Shown piece after piece: positions 34,284-44,256 of a stretch of DNA of 47,403 nucleotides (positions are counted from its first letter, which is position 1; each line of letters begins with the position of its first letter). The notes beneath the pieces are model-generated. The model was given only the letters and a program-made list of their open reading frames with translations, did not search any database and was not told the DNA's origin. Both the position numbers and the translations under genes were made by a program. Origin of the DNA: a virus; IMG/VR virus record IMGVR_UViG_3300025864_000022, positions 1 to 47,403 of that record, one strand, 5' to 3'.

Positions 34284-36479
34284 TCAACTCATCTTATACG
34301 CTGAAAAAAGGCTTTTATTATCAAATATATATTTTACCAATGATTTAAACACAACATTCGCCAATGCCAAATACCCGATTGTTCCAAAATGTGTATTATC
34401 GCCGGGCAAATCGGGGTGGTAGTCCGCATTTGTCAAAACATCAATATCGTTTTCCGTAAAATTGACAACAGGAATACCATATTTTGCCCCAATTTTGTAA
34501 ACAACATCCCATGTTCCCGTTCCGCTTGTACTCCCTGGTATTCTTGAGAGGAGCATTATTTTCAAATTGGCATTTTGCGCCAACATTGCTTCAATAATCT
34601 TACAATAGGTACCCGTATTCGTGTCAGCGTAAGTATTATAATCTCCAGAAACCGTATCAGCCACAATAGTATCTGTTAGTCCTTCGTTTTCTCCCAAATG
34701 AATAACCGCAACATCGTAGTCTGCATAATCATAAAGTGCAAACTTATTTAAATACCACGTTTTAGGCGTGTACCCCCCAACTCCTGAATTTTCAACCGTC
34801 CACCCTGTCAGTTTCGCTAAATAATGAGGGTATGATTGATTTGGGAACGTTACATGATCACGTACACCGGCCGTGATACTATCGCCAATACAGATAGCCG
34901 TATCAAAAATGGCTTTACAATATTCAGATACTAAAAATTTAGTCTTATTGGCATCCTCTATAGTTTCAGAAAGAATATCATAATCATAATTGGCAATGAC
35001 CACTAATTTTGCACCCGTCAATACTGACCCCCGTAAATAAACTGCGCTCGTAGGTCTTGTGAGCGTAGCATTTGCCGCACCCGCTTCGTACATTGTCGGC
35101 AATGTATTATAATATTTATCGTAAAAACATAAATATGTATTATCATTCGGTGAGTGCCCGCTAACCGTTATGTTTGCTTGCCCCTTTATATTGATATATC
35201 CAGTTAAATCATACCCAGCATTAGAAGTCTCTACTCCATTGGTATATAAAAACCAACCGGATGTATATCCAACGTTCGCCGCTAAATCAGCATTTTTAAA
35301 TTGATATGTATTATCTGCTAATTTTGTAAAATTGTCCGATAAAGTTTTTTGGCTTGCGGGTTCTTGTATCGATGTTCCAAGCGTTAATAACGGGCTTTGT
35401 TTAAAGCAATTATTACCAATAATTAAGTCCGGTTCTGTCGCATTTAAATTGAATGCTGTATTTAAGGGTAAATCATCAAAATCTATTTGAGCGATCATAC
35501 GTTTTACGCCTACCGTCGCATCCCAAATAAATGCAACCCCATCAACAATACCCAATGAAGCCTTTGTTTTAGACCCCGTATCGAAAACGTCAGACCAAGA
35601 TCCTCCCGAAAAAGCCGAAATAATTATGCGATAATAATGATCAACGGAATAATCAATAAATAACAATTTAATCTTATGTGGTAGCGAAGAATCAAATCCG
35701 ATAAGATTTAATTGTTTAAATGCCTTATAGTACTCCCTTCTACGTATTATACCATCTGGCCCCAATGAGTCCAATGTGCTTAAATCGCTATTATATCTTG
35801 CGAAACATGGGTATTGGGTATCCCACATAACATTCACCGCATTTCCACACGGTACATTCACTAAACTTGTAGTAACCGTTTGCTCAACCCCCAAAGCCGT
35901 CTGATAATCACCCCCAGCCTCAAAAGCTGCACCACTGAAATAATTCCACTTGCCATCATCAATAGTGACGTAAGTATAAGCATGGTCGGGGTCTGCCGTG
36001 TTTAAAGCCGCTAAATCCGCATAGACGCCTTTCGGCCCACCTGAAACAATCGCTGCGGCTGCATCCCTATAAAGCAATGTTTGGGCTTCTGCGTCTTCGG
36101 TAATGCCTTGGGCTGTTTCGGATGCGGTCTGTGCGGTCTGTGCTAAAATACGGTCAGCACTTGCTTCTCCTGCTTTAGTTGTTGCAATCCCCGCTTGTGT
36201 AGTTGCGGTCTATGCATTTATACCTGAATTCGTTTCATGTGTTCCTGCACTTAAATCGTGGTTATGTGCATTATTTTCGCTCTATAATGCGTCATCTTTA
36301 GCAGTATTCATTTCCACTAAAATATCATTAATTTCTCTTTCTGTGAGAGCTACTTTTTCCCAACCAGTATCTCCAAAAGCCCACAATGTATTTTCAATAG
36401 GCCCTTCTTTTAACCACATCACATTAATGTTATCAGGAGGATAACTAGATTTTACAATTTTTTCAATTATTGTTCCCAT
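34284..36479 (-). CDS. Tail fibre with SGNH/GDSL hydrolase domain, 731 aa
   Basis: N-terminal ~65 residues (YPPDNINVMWLKEGPIENTL, then WAFGDTGWEKVALTEREIND) form a virion-attachment region, followed by an Ala/Thr/Gln coiled coil (QTAQTASETAQGITEDAEAQ), a repeat-type unit with VYADLAALN and YTYVTIDDGKWNYF, and a beta region. The C-terminal ~210 residues are an SGNH hydrolase: GDSITAG (catalytic Ser about 534), NSGVGG (564-569), LGENEG (595-600) and DNTHFG (His about 697). Such domains deacetylate or de-esterify surface polysaccharides. TAG codons occur only at 36282-36284 and 36210-36212; the remaining ~640 codons have none, and are clearly less AT-rich. It ends in TGA. The start overlaps the portal end by 17 bases. 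Fibre identity is inference; hydrolase is well supported. Confidence 0.85.
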
Positions 36480-38889
36480 ATAAATTATTTACTGTTTTCT
36501 TTTGTATTTTCTTAATAGCCAAATCCTTCTCCTTTAGATTCACATCATCTGTGTGAACCTATTTATCATGTGCTAACTTCAAATCAAATTGGCGAATTTT
36601 CTCGTATAAGACATCTTTATCTTTCTATGAGTATTCTTCTGGTTCTTGAATTCCATCATCAACTGGTTCTGCATTTGCATTTGCACCAATATGTGCAATC
36701 AAAAGTTTAGTTTCATTATCTCTTATATTCGCAGATTCCTTCTATTGAAGTTCTTGTATCTTAAATTCATTCTGTGTTTGTATCAGTTGCTATTGAGCCT
36801 ATTGTTCTGCCTATTGTGCCTATGCCTATCTTTCCTATATGGATTTTTCATCCTTTTCAATAAGTCTTTGTTTCTCAGAGATAGAACTAGAACTATACAA
36901 TTTCATGATTGTTGAAAAAGAAAGTGTTTGATTCTATAAAGCCGCTTGAGCAAGTGTGTCTAATTTAGCAGATAACTATTGCATTCCATTACCATTGTCT
37001 ACTACTAACCCATAATCAGATTCAGCAAATTCATCTCCATCAATGTCCATCATTTTCATGGAACCGTCTGATAGGATATATTGGAACTTCTTACTTCTTC
37101 CCTTCAATGCTATTTTAGCCGTTTCAAGAAATGCTTCTAAGACTCTTTTCTTTACATCTTCATGTATAACAAACAACCATTCAGTTATATGTGAGGATTG
37201 CAGATTAGATCTTTCAACCCCACCTACAGTTTCTCTATTACTTACTTGTCCTTCTCTCTATGGTGATATACCAGCAACCTCTCCCATTTCCATTTTAATG
37301 AATGCTAAGAGGTTTATTTGTTGTTCTATGTAATTACCTGTTTCTGCATCAATCACTCCGTTAGAAGCATTATTCATGGCTCCAGCGAGTTTTCCTGTAG
37401 CAGCACCAATATTACCTTCTTTAAAACTATCTGTTACAGAGATATGATTCACTTTTGCATAATACATCCATTTCTCTACATCCCATCCTTTAGGAACTTT
37501 AGCTAAATCTAAGGATACAATTTTACCCCAATTAGCAGCCATTGCTTTATTTAATCTATCGTGAATTGCATCATATAAGTAATTGTATGGTTTCATCATA
37601 TCTACAAGAGAGAATGGTCTACTATCATTTAAATTATAGATTGATCCAACAATACCAAAATGACATCTCGATGGATTACTTAATCTATTGTATTGAATTA
37701 CTCTGGGACGCATATTTACATATATGTCATCACCAATATGAGTACCTTCCCATGCTTCATTAATATAATATATAAATTCTTCTTCACCCATGTCCTTATT
37801 AGTTTCATAAGTCTCTGGGTAAAAGGTAAATACCTCTGACCCATCTTGAGGATCATAAGATTTAACCTTTTTAATCTTTCTTTTAGACTTCCAATACATT
37901 TTGACAACCCTCAAATTGCCGGCCAAATCATATGGAAGTAATGTATTAGATATAGAATCTGAAAATAGATTCATTGGATCAAAGTAAAATCCATTACTAG
38001 ATAACTCTTCACCAACCATATTATTGTTTACATAACCAAATCGTTCATCTATATTATCCATAGAATCTACTGCAGCCTATCCTACATGGTCGGGCATCTT
38101 ATCAATATAATCAATATCCTTTTTGGTAAGCACATCATAGAATGTATCTATAACTTTACTAGGACTCCAATAGTCTTCTATTAATATAATATCAGCATCT
38201 TCAATTCTATTTGAATAACCAGATTTAAACACTCTGATTTTCAATGGATTAACTCTTTCAAGAGTTGGTTCACCACCTATAATATCACACTGATAAATTT
38301 CTTCACCAGTAATCATACCATCCATGAATCCTTGATTAAATAAGAATGGAATATTATACTCTTTTATATAATGATTCAATAACGCATTACCCCTAACTTC
38401 TCTCATATCCTACCAGTCGTATGTGAAATAGTCATTCATTTTATTGAGTGACTAATCATATTCGTCTTGACTCTATGAGTTATTTGAAACCAATTGCTAG
38501 AGATTCTATACAATTTGTTTCTTCTTATTCTCTTCAATTTCAGAGATTGCATTAGGATTAGTCACAACAACTTTGAAATCAAATAATCGTTTTGATTCCT
38601 CTCCCCTAAGTACATTCAATTTTGAATTGATTATAGGGTAATGTTGAATTTTGTCTGGCACATAACCAGCTCTCACATTCTCTGGATTCAGAACTAATTC
38701 TAAATCAGACATATGTATCTTACCATTCAGTAAATCATAATTGATTTTTTTGTGAATGACAGTCTTTCTTACAAGACTATAATTAAAGAATGTTTTGGAA
38801 TCTGCCCATTTGACGCATTTGCGCCTCCATTCTTTATTCTTCTTACTAAAGGGTAACTATTGTGGTGGAAAGTTTACTAAACCAGACAT
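36463..38889 (-). CDS. Portal protein (crAss-like), 808 aa
   Basis: Starts MSGLVNFPPQQLPFSKKNKE, a typical crAss-like portal N-terminus, follows TerL and runs across at least fifteen TAG codons to TGA. The core is alpha/beta with the usual long helices; after about residue 640 comes a Gln/Lys/Glu coiled-coil tail (QERQAQAQQAEQQAQQQ) in which six TAG codons fall within 16 codons (36790-36837). The portal forms the dodecameric head vertex ring for DNA entry and exit. A promoter lies at 38912-38942 in the gap after TerL, so portal and fibre can be transcribed separately from packaging genes. Overlap with the next gene is 17 bases. Confidence 0.88.
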
Positions 38890-38911
38890 AATATATTATT
38901 TTGAGTCTATG

Positions 38912-38942
38912 CAAAATTAGGTAAAAAATACAATATATGCAA
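38912..38942 (-). promoter_or_regulatory. Bacteroidota-type promoter for the portal
   Basis: Minus strand TTGC (38939-38942), 19 bases, then TAATTTTG (38912-38919), an exact TAnnTTTG box. It is 23 bases upstream of the portal ATG and within the only sizeable gap in the packaging block. Confidence 0.75.
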
Positions 38943-38971
38943 TACTATAAATTTTTTATTTATACACACCA

Positions 38972-41254
38972 TTACTTTTTATTAAATACATCTCCAAATC
39001 TCTAATCATAATTAACTTTAAAGAACTAATCGTTCCCTAAATAGCTTGCTTCTGACTCATCAGATCGGGATGAAAGTAGATTTCCATTATACATAATCAT
39101 TTTATCCTCTCTTAGAAGCATCAGCATTATATTAGAAGACACCCTATCAAAGTTACCTTCAGAATTATATCCTATAAGTTCTTTAATCAGTGCTCTACAT
39201 CTAATGTTGAATAAGTTAGGCATAGTGACTTCCTATTCCTCACCATCAATCAACTCAACTCTAACAATAGGTTTGAGTAACCAATTTCGTAAAAGGGTTC
39301 TTCCATACGCATTTATAGGAGCTGTAGCCACAGTACCTTTAGCCTTATTCCCAAATGCACTTCCTTTAATCATATCTTTATCCTTTAGAAAGTCTAATAT
39401 ATCTGTCAATAGATACAAACTATTCATCCTTGAGAAATAAGCAAATAGACCCTTTTTATTATTTTCATAATTCATTCGTCCATTGTAGAATAGACAAAGT
39501 CGTCTAGCCATTTCATAGAAGTCATCAGCATACTAAGGTCTGCCTGTATATTCAGCAACGTAATTGTCTGTCCATAAGTCTAATACAAATATAGAACCTA
39601 AAGATAAAGTATCAGCAGCATCATCATCATATGGGTCAGCACTCAATATATATCTATTTGCAAAAATCTTACCTTGTTTATCCTTTTCAGGCATCTTATA
39701 AATCTCTAAAGCTCCATGAATTTTATTGTCCTTGTGTGGAAATTCTCGTATTGGTAGTTCATTACTAATCCTAAATTCAATTTCTCCAGTCTTACCTAAA
39801 GCTAATTCACCTACAAATACATCATCATATTCTCTAGGATTAGTATCTAATTGAACTAATCGTTCAGTCAAATCAGCCATTGGAAACATATTTACTCCAA
39901 CTTTGACAATAGCTTCAGCGGGAGTAATAGGTATTTCAGCAATGGTTTTAATGATTGTATTAGGATCAGATGAGTTATATTTAACTCTAAATCTGTTCTT
40001 TAAAATCTATATAAGAGCACTAATTACATCAGATACTCCATCTTTATTCATACAATCCTTCCTGTTAATATATCCAGGAAAGAAGAATACAAAGTCTTTT
40101 CGTCCTTGGTTAAATTTATCAAACACATTTGGTAGTGCATACATGTTATATCCTTTAGGATTATACATGATTTCCTATGCCCCAGCAAAGTCAGATTCAT
40201 CATCCCCAGCCGTACCCAACATATAGATCTATCCAAACGCAATATCACCTTCCTATACAGATGGCAAAAGTACATTGTACAAATCCAAGAGTCTAGGGAA
40301 TGTACCCATTTCCTCAATGAGAATGTCACAAGCACGCTTACCACGCAACTTAGATTCATCGTCATTAGAGGATACACCAATTACTGAATTACGAGTACCC
40401 TTTTCAATACCTAACTCTGAATCTTTATAACCTATTCGCCAAATCATTTCTTGCATACTATCTCTAAGACGCTTCCTAGGAAACTGTGTATGTTCTGCAC
40501 AGAAGTCAAGCATAGGTACAAACTTACTTAGAGTACCATCCTTACCAGATAGATACTCTTTTGTAGATGCTGTAATTACTGACATTGTTTTTTCATGAGC
40601 AATTTCATTCTCACCAATTACAATGTTGTGTGCAAGAATAGAGGCTAAACAATAAGATTTAGATTTACCACGACTAGCTAATTCAGCACAGTGCTGCCCA
40701 CCTTCCCAATCATTGTAGAGACCCCCATTTTTAGACTAATCCTTATAGTGGAATCTCCAATATACTCCTTCCCATACATGTGGGAAATCTTCAATACGAT
40801 TAGCACGTTTAGTCCCTTCAATGATTTCTGAAAGCATAATAGGACAATAGTTCAAATAGAAGTACATCAACCCTGTCACCCACTCACCATCAGACTCTCT
40901 CACATACCCATTCCAGCATCTATCTCTTTCTTGACGTATCCATTTACCAAATTCAGAATTAGGACTTGCATTTGGCTTTAATGTGGTTAGTACCTTATGT
41001 TTCTTGAAGAAGAGTGCTGTAGGTCTAAAATAATCCATATCTTGTAGTATATGTGGATTAACCAAATCAACTACAATTCTACCAGATTTATCTCTAGGTC
41101 TATCCTTAGCATAACCTCTTTTAGGATCTATAAGAGTCCTAACAAATGGTACATTGTTTAATACATCAATCAACTAATCCTACACCTCTTGTGGAAGTGT
41201 AGTGAGTAATTCATCGGTAATCTCAGTCTAATATTTATTAACTTGTATATTCAT
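38972..41254 (-). CDS. terL: Terminase large subunit, 760 aa
   Basis: Starts MNIQVNKYQTEITDELLTTL. The ATPase domain has Walker A in ELASRGKSKS (residues about 193-200) and Walker B in ACDILIEEMG (D310, catalytic Glu 314-315). The C-terminal RNase H-like nuclease domain shows SADPYDDD for its first acidic position, then FYNGRMNYENNK for a further Glu. The enzyme translocates and cuts DNA during packaging. Reads through seven or more TAG codons; two lie in the first 25 codons (41228-41230 and following). Ends in TAA. It starts two bases after the preceding gene's stop, so the two are coupled. Length fits crAss-like TerL proteins. Confidence 0.93.
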
Positions 41255-41256
41255 AA

Positions 41257-41811
41257 TTAACCATTTAGTGAATCCTCAAAGATAGACTTCTATCCTTGAC
41301 CTCGCATTTTACCAATCTCTCTAAGTTCAGATGCAATTGCTTTTTCAGCCTCATCTAAATCCTTAGCCAAACTAGGTATTTGTTTAATTGTTGCAGTGAC
41401 TGTATTTAATGTGTAGATAGGTTTCCCTCTTTCATCTGTTTCAGTTAAGTCTATATTCCTAAGTAGGGTTCTCAATTTATCAACTGCATATCTCGTATCC
41501 TCTAATAGGAGTACAGAAGTAGGTTTAAAACTTATGTAGAACTATAAAGCTTCTTCAATCTAAGCATCTGGTTTCCAATTACTTGGTAATCCTTCTCCTT
41601 CTTTAATTGCATTCTTTCTATCCTCTTCATCAGTGATGTATTGATAGTCACTTCTAGGATCTGCAAAAAAGTATATATATGCTAATTCTAAAAGAGCTTT
41701 ATCTTTGTTTACACCCCTATCTCGATTCCAAATCTGTCTAAAGGGTTTAAGCATTAGTGCTTCGGGTTCAATTGAAATTTTGAATCCCTCATATTTGAAT
41801 AGTTTAATCAC
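41257..41811 (-). CDS. Protein preceding TerL, candidate small terminase, 184 aa
   Basis: Starts with GTG at 41811, since no in-frame ATG lies between it and the upstream terminator. It is charged and helical: NRDRGVNKDKALLELAYIYF early, then TVTATIKQIPSLAKDLDEAE late. TAG codons at 41560-41562, 41542-41544 and 41290-41292. It occupies the usual position of a small terminase and its stop nearly touches the TerL ATG. No DNA-binding motif stands out, so small terminase is a positional guess; a crAss-specific packaging accessory is equally possible. Confidence 0.68.
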
Positions 41812-41823
41812 TTTGTTTATATG

Positions 41824-41853
41824 TAAAAAAGCCTGTTAAGTTAATAACAGGCT
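41824..41853 (-). terminator. Rho-independent terminator or leader attenuator before packaging genes
   Basis: Minus strand AGCCTGTTA, a six-base loop, TAACAGGCT, then six T. It begins 8 bases after the GroES-like gene's stop and ends only 12 bases before the GTG of the next gene. Confidence 0.85.
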
Positions 41854-41860
41854 CTGATTA

Positions 41861-42292
41861 TTAAATAATAATACTCTTTTTAGGTGGGAGAATTACCTTT
41901 TGAACCACGGGTTCTGGATCGGCAACCTCTTCAAAATCTTCCACAATGAACTCCACATCTCGATCCTGTAAAAGAAGATATTGAATATCATTCATTGTAA
42001 CCACATCAAAATTATAACTAGTTGTCACATTGTCTCCTAACACACCATCTTGTAGAGAGCCTTCCTTGTGTTTCTTTACTGCGAATCGGGTAGGATTAAT
42101 ACATACCAAATCATCTACTTTAATCTCTCGTACAGCACCACCAATAGCAATTACTTTTTGATATTCTTTTAGTCCTGTCTTTGTTTTTGTGGGATCTATA
42201 ATTCCACCAGTTGTATATCTATCGGCCTCATACTTTTCCATCGATGTTATCAACGCTGTAAACATGGGCCTGATTTTCTTTATCTTTAGCAT
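41861..42292 (-). CDS. GroES-like (Cpn10-fold) protein, 143 aa
   Basis: The segment RPMFTALITSMEKYEADRYT, TGGIIDPTKTKTG, YQKVIAIGGAVREIKVDDLV, then CIN parallels the co-chaperonin layout: PL-DRVLV, a mobile loop ending in SGIILP, GEVVAVGPG, and VKVGDRV. The acidic/Pro C-terminal extension (VADPEPVVQKVILPPKK) is extra. Phage co-chaperonins help fold capsid proteins with host GroEL. It sits just before the packaging and structural genes, consistent with that. No TAG codons. The start at 42292 overlaps the previous gene by 65 bases; an ATG at 42265 just before FTALITS is an alternative start still within the overlap. Confidence 0.62.
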   Translation of the reverse strand: MLKIKKIRPMFTALITSMEKYEADRYTTGGIIDPTKTKTGLKEYQKVIAIGGAVREIKVDDLVCINPTRFAVKKHKEGSLQDGVLGDNVTTSYNFDVVTMNDIQYLLLQDRDVEFIVEDFEEVADPEPVVQKVILPPKKSIII

Positions 42293-42551
42293 TCTTTAAT
42301 TCAATTAATTTTTTGTTTCTCTCCTTTATTCTAGTCATTCCTTCATAGGTACAATTTAAATTGCCCAAAGATGGTAAATTAAAATTGGTTCTTAACTTAG
42401 AAAACTCTTCTTCAGTTAAATCTTCTTTTAATGGTAAAGTTTTAATAGTCTCTTTTATAAACTACCAATAAGACACATATGCCTTACTTACTTCATCTAT
42501 TGGGATATTTAATTCTTTTGAAATCTAATCAAACACAAATGAGTATTTCAT
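42228..42551 (-). CDS. Hypothetical protein, 107 aa
   Basis: Starts MKYSFVFDQISKELNIPIDE with TAG codons at residues 9 and 30; this is the first TAG-containing gene met when reading in the direction of transcription. Its ATGA start overlaps the previous stop. It is helical and Lys/Glu rich (EDLTEEEFSKLRTNF, then GMTRIKERNKKLIELKNAKD) and ends in TGA inside the GroES-like gene in another frame. An N-terminal helix followed by NIPIDEVSKAYVSYW suggests a small DNA- or protein-binding domain, but I do not recognise the family. Gene reality rests on the intact frame, the tight overlap and plausible composition. Confidence 0.6.
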
Positions 42552-42931
42552 TTCAATTCAAATAGTATTAATAGTTTAAATGTCCCTTCATCTTCTTCTA
42601 TAGTAGGAATAAATCTAGGGTTAATCTTATTATCCAATATAACTTTACCTTTTCTTAGTTTACCCATAATCACTTGAAAATGGGCAAGACTTATTTTACA
42701 TTCCTCTCTAACTTTACGTTTAGTTTCATCACTCATTGTTACTCTATCCAATATGTCATCATCTTTAATTACCTTACTCAAGGCATGTCGCTCTTTTACA
42801 AAAGCAGTGATAACATCAATTTCTCTCTCAGTTAAGTGGTGAAAGGGTTGTAAAAATTCAAACCAATATCTAAAAAATTTACCATCTATTGATGTAGGAA
42901 TGCGTACTACATTGTTAGCATTCTTACTCAT
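42548..42931 (-). CDS. Hypothetical protein, possible winged-helix type, 127 aa
   Basis: Begins MSKNANNVVRIPTSIDGKFF. The middle has LTEREIDVITAFVKERHALS and a later KISLAHFQVIMGKLRKGKVI; such spacing of helices resembles helix-turn-helix or replication-initiator-like domains, so nucleic-acid binding is a reasonable but unproven guess. It has no TAG codon. Ends in TGA overlapping the next start as ATGA. Part of a tight run of small genes that precedes the packaging block. Confidence 0.6.
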   Translation of the reverse strand: MSKNANNVVRIPTSIDGKFFRYWFEFLQPFHHLTEREIDVITAFVKERHALSKVIKDDDILDRVTMSDETKRKVREECKISLAHFQVIMGKLRKGKVILDNKINPRFIPTIEEDEGTFKLLILFELK

Positions 42932-42936
42932 GGTTC

Positions 42937-43212
42937 TTATACAGTTTCAGGTTCTACTTCAGGTTCTACCTCTGGTAGAGTAATGATTGCAGTAATCTCT
43001 GCAGCAGATGTTGCTACAAATTCTGGTAGAAAGTAATCAGAGAATTCCAATACTTTAAACAAATAATCCAAACGCTTAAATGCATTAGTCATATTAGCTT
43101 CTTGCAACTTGGTATACAATGTTTTAGATTGTTCACTAAGTTGATGGGCTACATTATTTAATTCCTCATAAGACATTTTTTCTTCCTTTGCCTTGTTAAC
43201 TTCTTTTGCCAT
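42937..43212 (-). CDS. Hypothetical coiled-coil protein, 91 aa
   Basis: Starts MAKEVNKAKEEKMSYEELNN. The first two thirds form an amphipathic helix (NVAHQLSEQSKTLYTKLQEA), and it ends with an acidic repeat EVEPEVEPETV. No TAG codon. It starts one base after the zinc-ribbon gene's stop and lies six bases before the next gene. Small helical proteins with this look occur next to packaging genes in crAss-like phages; I cannot give a function. Confidence 0.6.
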   Translation of the reverse strand: MAKEVNKAKEEKMSYEELNNVAHQLSEQSKTLYTKLQEANMTNAFKRLDYLFKVLEFSDYFLPEFVATSAAEITAIITLPEVEPEVEPETV

Positions 43213-43213
43213 T

Positions 43214-43399
43214 TTATTTTTTATTTAAAAATTTTGTACCATATTTTTGTTCATACATGTTTTCCCATGTAATAAAATCTACTGTTACTGTATCTGTGTT
43301 ACCACAATCATCACAGTAATCTGATTCATCAATAATTCTTATAGCTAGAGATAAACAATTCTTACAGTAGGTTACTGGTTCATTGTTGTAGTCCGACAT
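43214..43399 (-). CDS. Small zinc-ribbon protein, 61 aa
   Basis: Two CxxC knuckles, YCKNC (C12, C15) and YCDDCG (C29, C32), make a compact zinc ribbon, followed by an aromatic-rich tail with TWENMYEQKYG. No TAG codon. The start lies inside the end of the preceding gene (20-base overlap). Zinc ribbons of this size usually bind nucleic acid or act as adaptors. Confidence 0.66.
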   Translation of the reverse strand: MSDYNNEPVTYCKNCLSLAIRIIDESDYCDDCGNTDTVTVDFITWENMYEQKYGTKFLNKK

Positions 43400-43676
43400 T
43401 CTCTAGATGCTCTAGATACCTTCCATATATTTGTTTCTTTAATTCGTTAGTTACTCTGCTATGTATTCCTGTTCTCTTACTAGTATTTCCTCTATTGTTA
43501 AAAGGTTTATCTGGAGCAATCATTCCTATATTAGTCACATGCCCTCTCTTGATAGCTCTATTGACTGATTTGAACTTACTTATTGCTTCAAATGTTTTAA
43601 GTCCTCTAGTATCATTTAAATACTTCTCAAACTCTTCTTGAGTCATTGGCTCTCTTTCAATTACTTCTTCTTCCAT
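43380..43676 (-). CDS. Hypothetical basic protein, 98 aa
   Basis: Starts MEEEVIEREPMTQEEFEKYL: an acidic head followed by a basic middle (KFKSVNRAIKRGHVTNIGM, then NRGNTSKRTGIHSRVTNELK). The switch from acidic to basic halves is consistent with RNA or DNA contact. The start overlaps the upstream stop as TAATG, and its TGA lies inside the next gene. No TAG codon. Family not recognised. Confidence 0.6.
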   Translation of the reverse strand: MEEEVIEREPMTQEEFEKYLNDTRGLKTFEAISKFKSVNRAIKRGHVTNIGMIAPDKPFNNRGNTSKRTGIHSRVTNELKKQIYGRYLEHLENVGLQQ

Positions 43677-43807
43677 TACTTAAAGTATATAAGTGTATAA
43701 GACTTCTCTCCTTCTCTTACTATCTGAAATAGATTTTCCTTACTAAGGTTATTCTCATTTACAAAATTACATATCTCCCTATATGTATCTGCTTGAAATA
43801 CTTTCAT
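43676..43807 (-). CDS. Small hypothetical protein, 43 aa
   Basis: ATG at 43807 with GGGAGAG about eight bases upstream; ends in TAA overlapping the next ATG. It begins MKVFQADTYREICNFVNENN and ends with a beta-like EGEKSYTLIYFK. An in-frame ATG at 43822 would add MGEQK, with a TAG inside it, but the better ribosome-binding site favours 43807. The gene fills the gap between the Dps-like and basic protein genes exactly. Confidence 0.58.
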   Translation of the reverse strand: MKVFQADTYREICNFVNENNLSKENLFQIVREGEKSYTLIYFK

Positions 43808-43829
43808 TTTCTACTCTCCCATTGCCGTA

Positions 43830-44255
43830 TTAACCTTTTGATAGTTTAAACAAATATGTGAACTTATTCAAATCATGAATAAACACTTCTGTTTCACTCT
43901 TGATTCCTGACATTTCTGCTTTAATTTCAAGTCCATCGTAGAATGTAATTACCTTTTCTTTTAACCCTTCCAATGTGGATAGGGGATCAATATGCGAGCA
44001 AGCAACTCCTGAAATTACATTAGGAGCCATCTTACCATAAATTCCCATACAGTCTTCTGCAATAGAGTCTTGATAACCATCTAGAGTCCCTAATAGGTCG
44101 TCTAGTTTCACATGAATGTTTAGACCAAATGCAGCCCAGTGCATATTTTTAATTTTGGTTTTGTATCCCTCTAGGATGTTTAGGTAATTGATGAAGTATC
44201 CTACTCCAGAGTTGACCAATTCTTTATCTTTATATTCTTCAAAAAGTGTGTCCAT
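43830..44255 (-). CDS. Dps/ferritin-like protein, 141 aa
   Basis: Helical throughout, with LNILEGYKTKIKNMHWAAFG, then HVKLDDLLGTLDGYQDSIAE, a pattern like the Dps four-helix bundle where K-x-H-W and H-x-x-x-D positions build the ferroxidase site (compare LHWNVKG, H---LDE---D). This matches small Dps-like proteins (DUF5856 type) of Bacteroidota phages. It may bind DNA or iron, or protect phage DNA in the cell. No TAG codon. It starts one base after the exonuclease stop. Confidence 0.65.
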   Translation of the reverse strand: MDTLFEEYKDKELVNSGVGYFINYLNILEGYKTKIKNMHWAAFGLNIHVKLDDLLGTLDGYQDSIAEDCMGIYGKMAPNVISGVACSHIDPLSTLEGLKEKVITFYDGLEIKAEMSGIKSETEVFIHDLNKFTYLFKLSKG

Positions 44256-44256
44256 T

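Noticed and set aside
167-37763. Plus-strand open frames, some over 140 codons (e.g. 29592-30020, 31233-31658, 31949-32398).
   Set aside because: They lie opposite recognisable minus-strand genes, give low-complexity Phe/Ile/Ser-rich translations and have no motifs; several span scaffold or lysis genes hidden by TAG recoding.
1-41254. Runs of short, closely spaced minus-strand frames that look like decayed pseudogenes or many small genes.
   Set aside because: Every break is TAG and the frame is kept across it; conserved domains continue over the breaks, so these are intact recoded genes.
38972-41254. Intein or intron in TerL.
   Set aside because: The frame is continuous with normal length and ordered motifs; nothing inserted.
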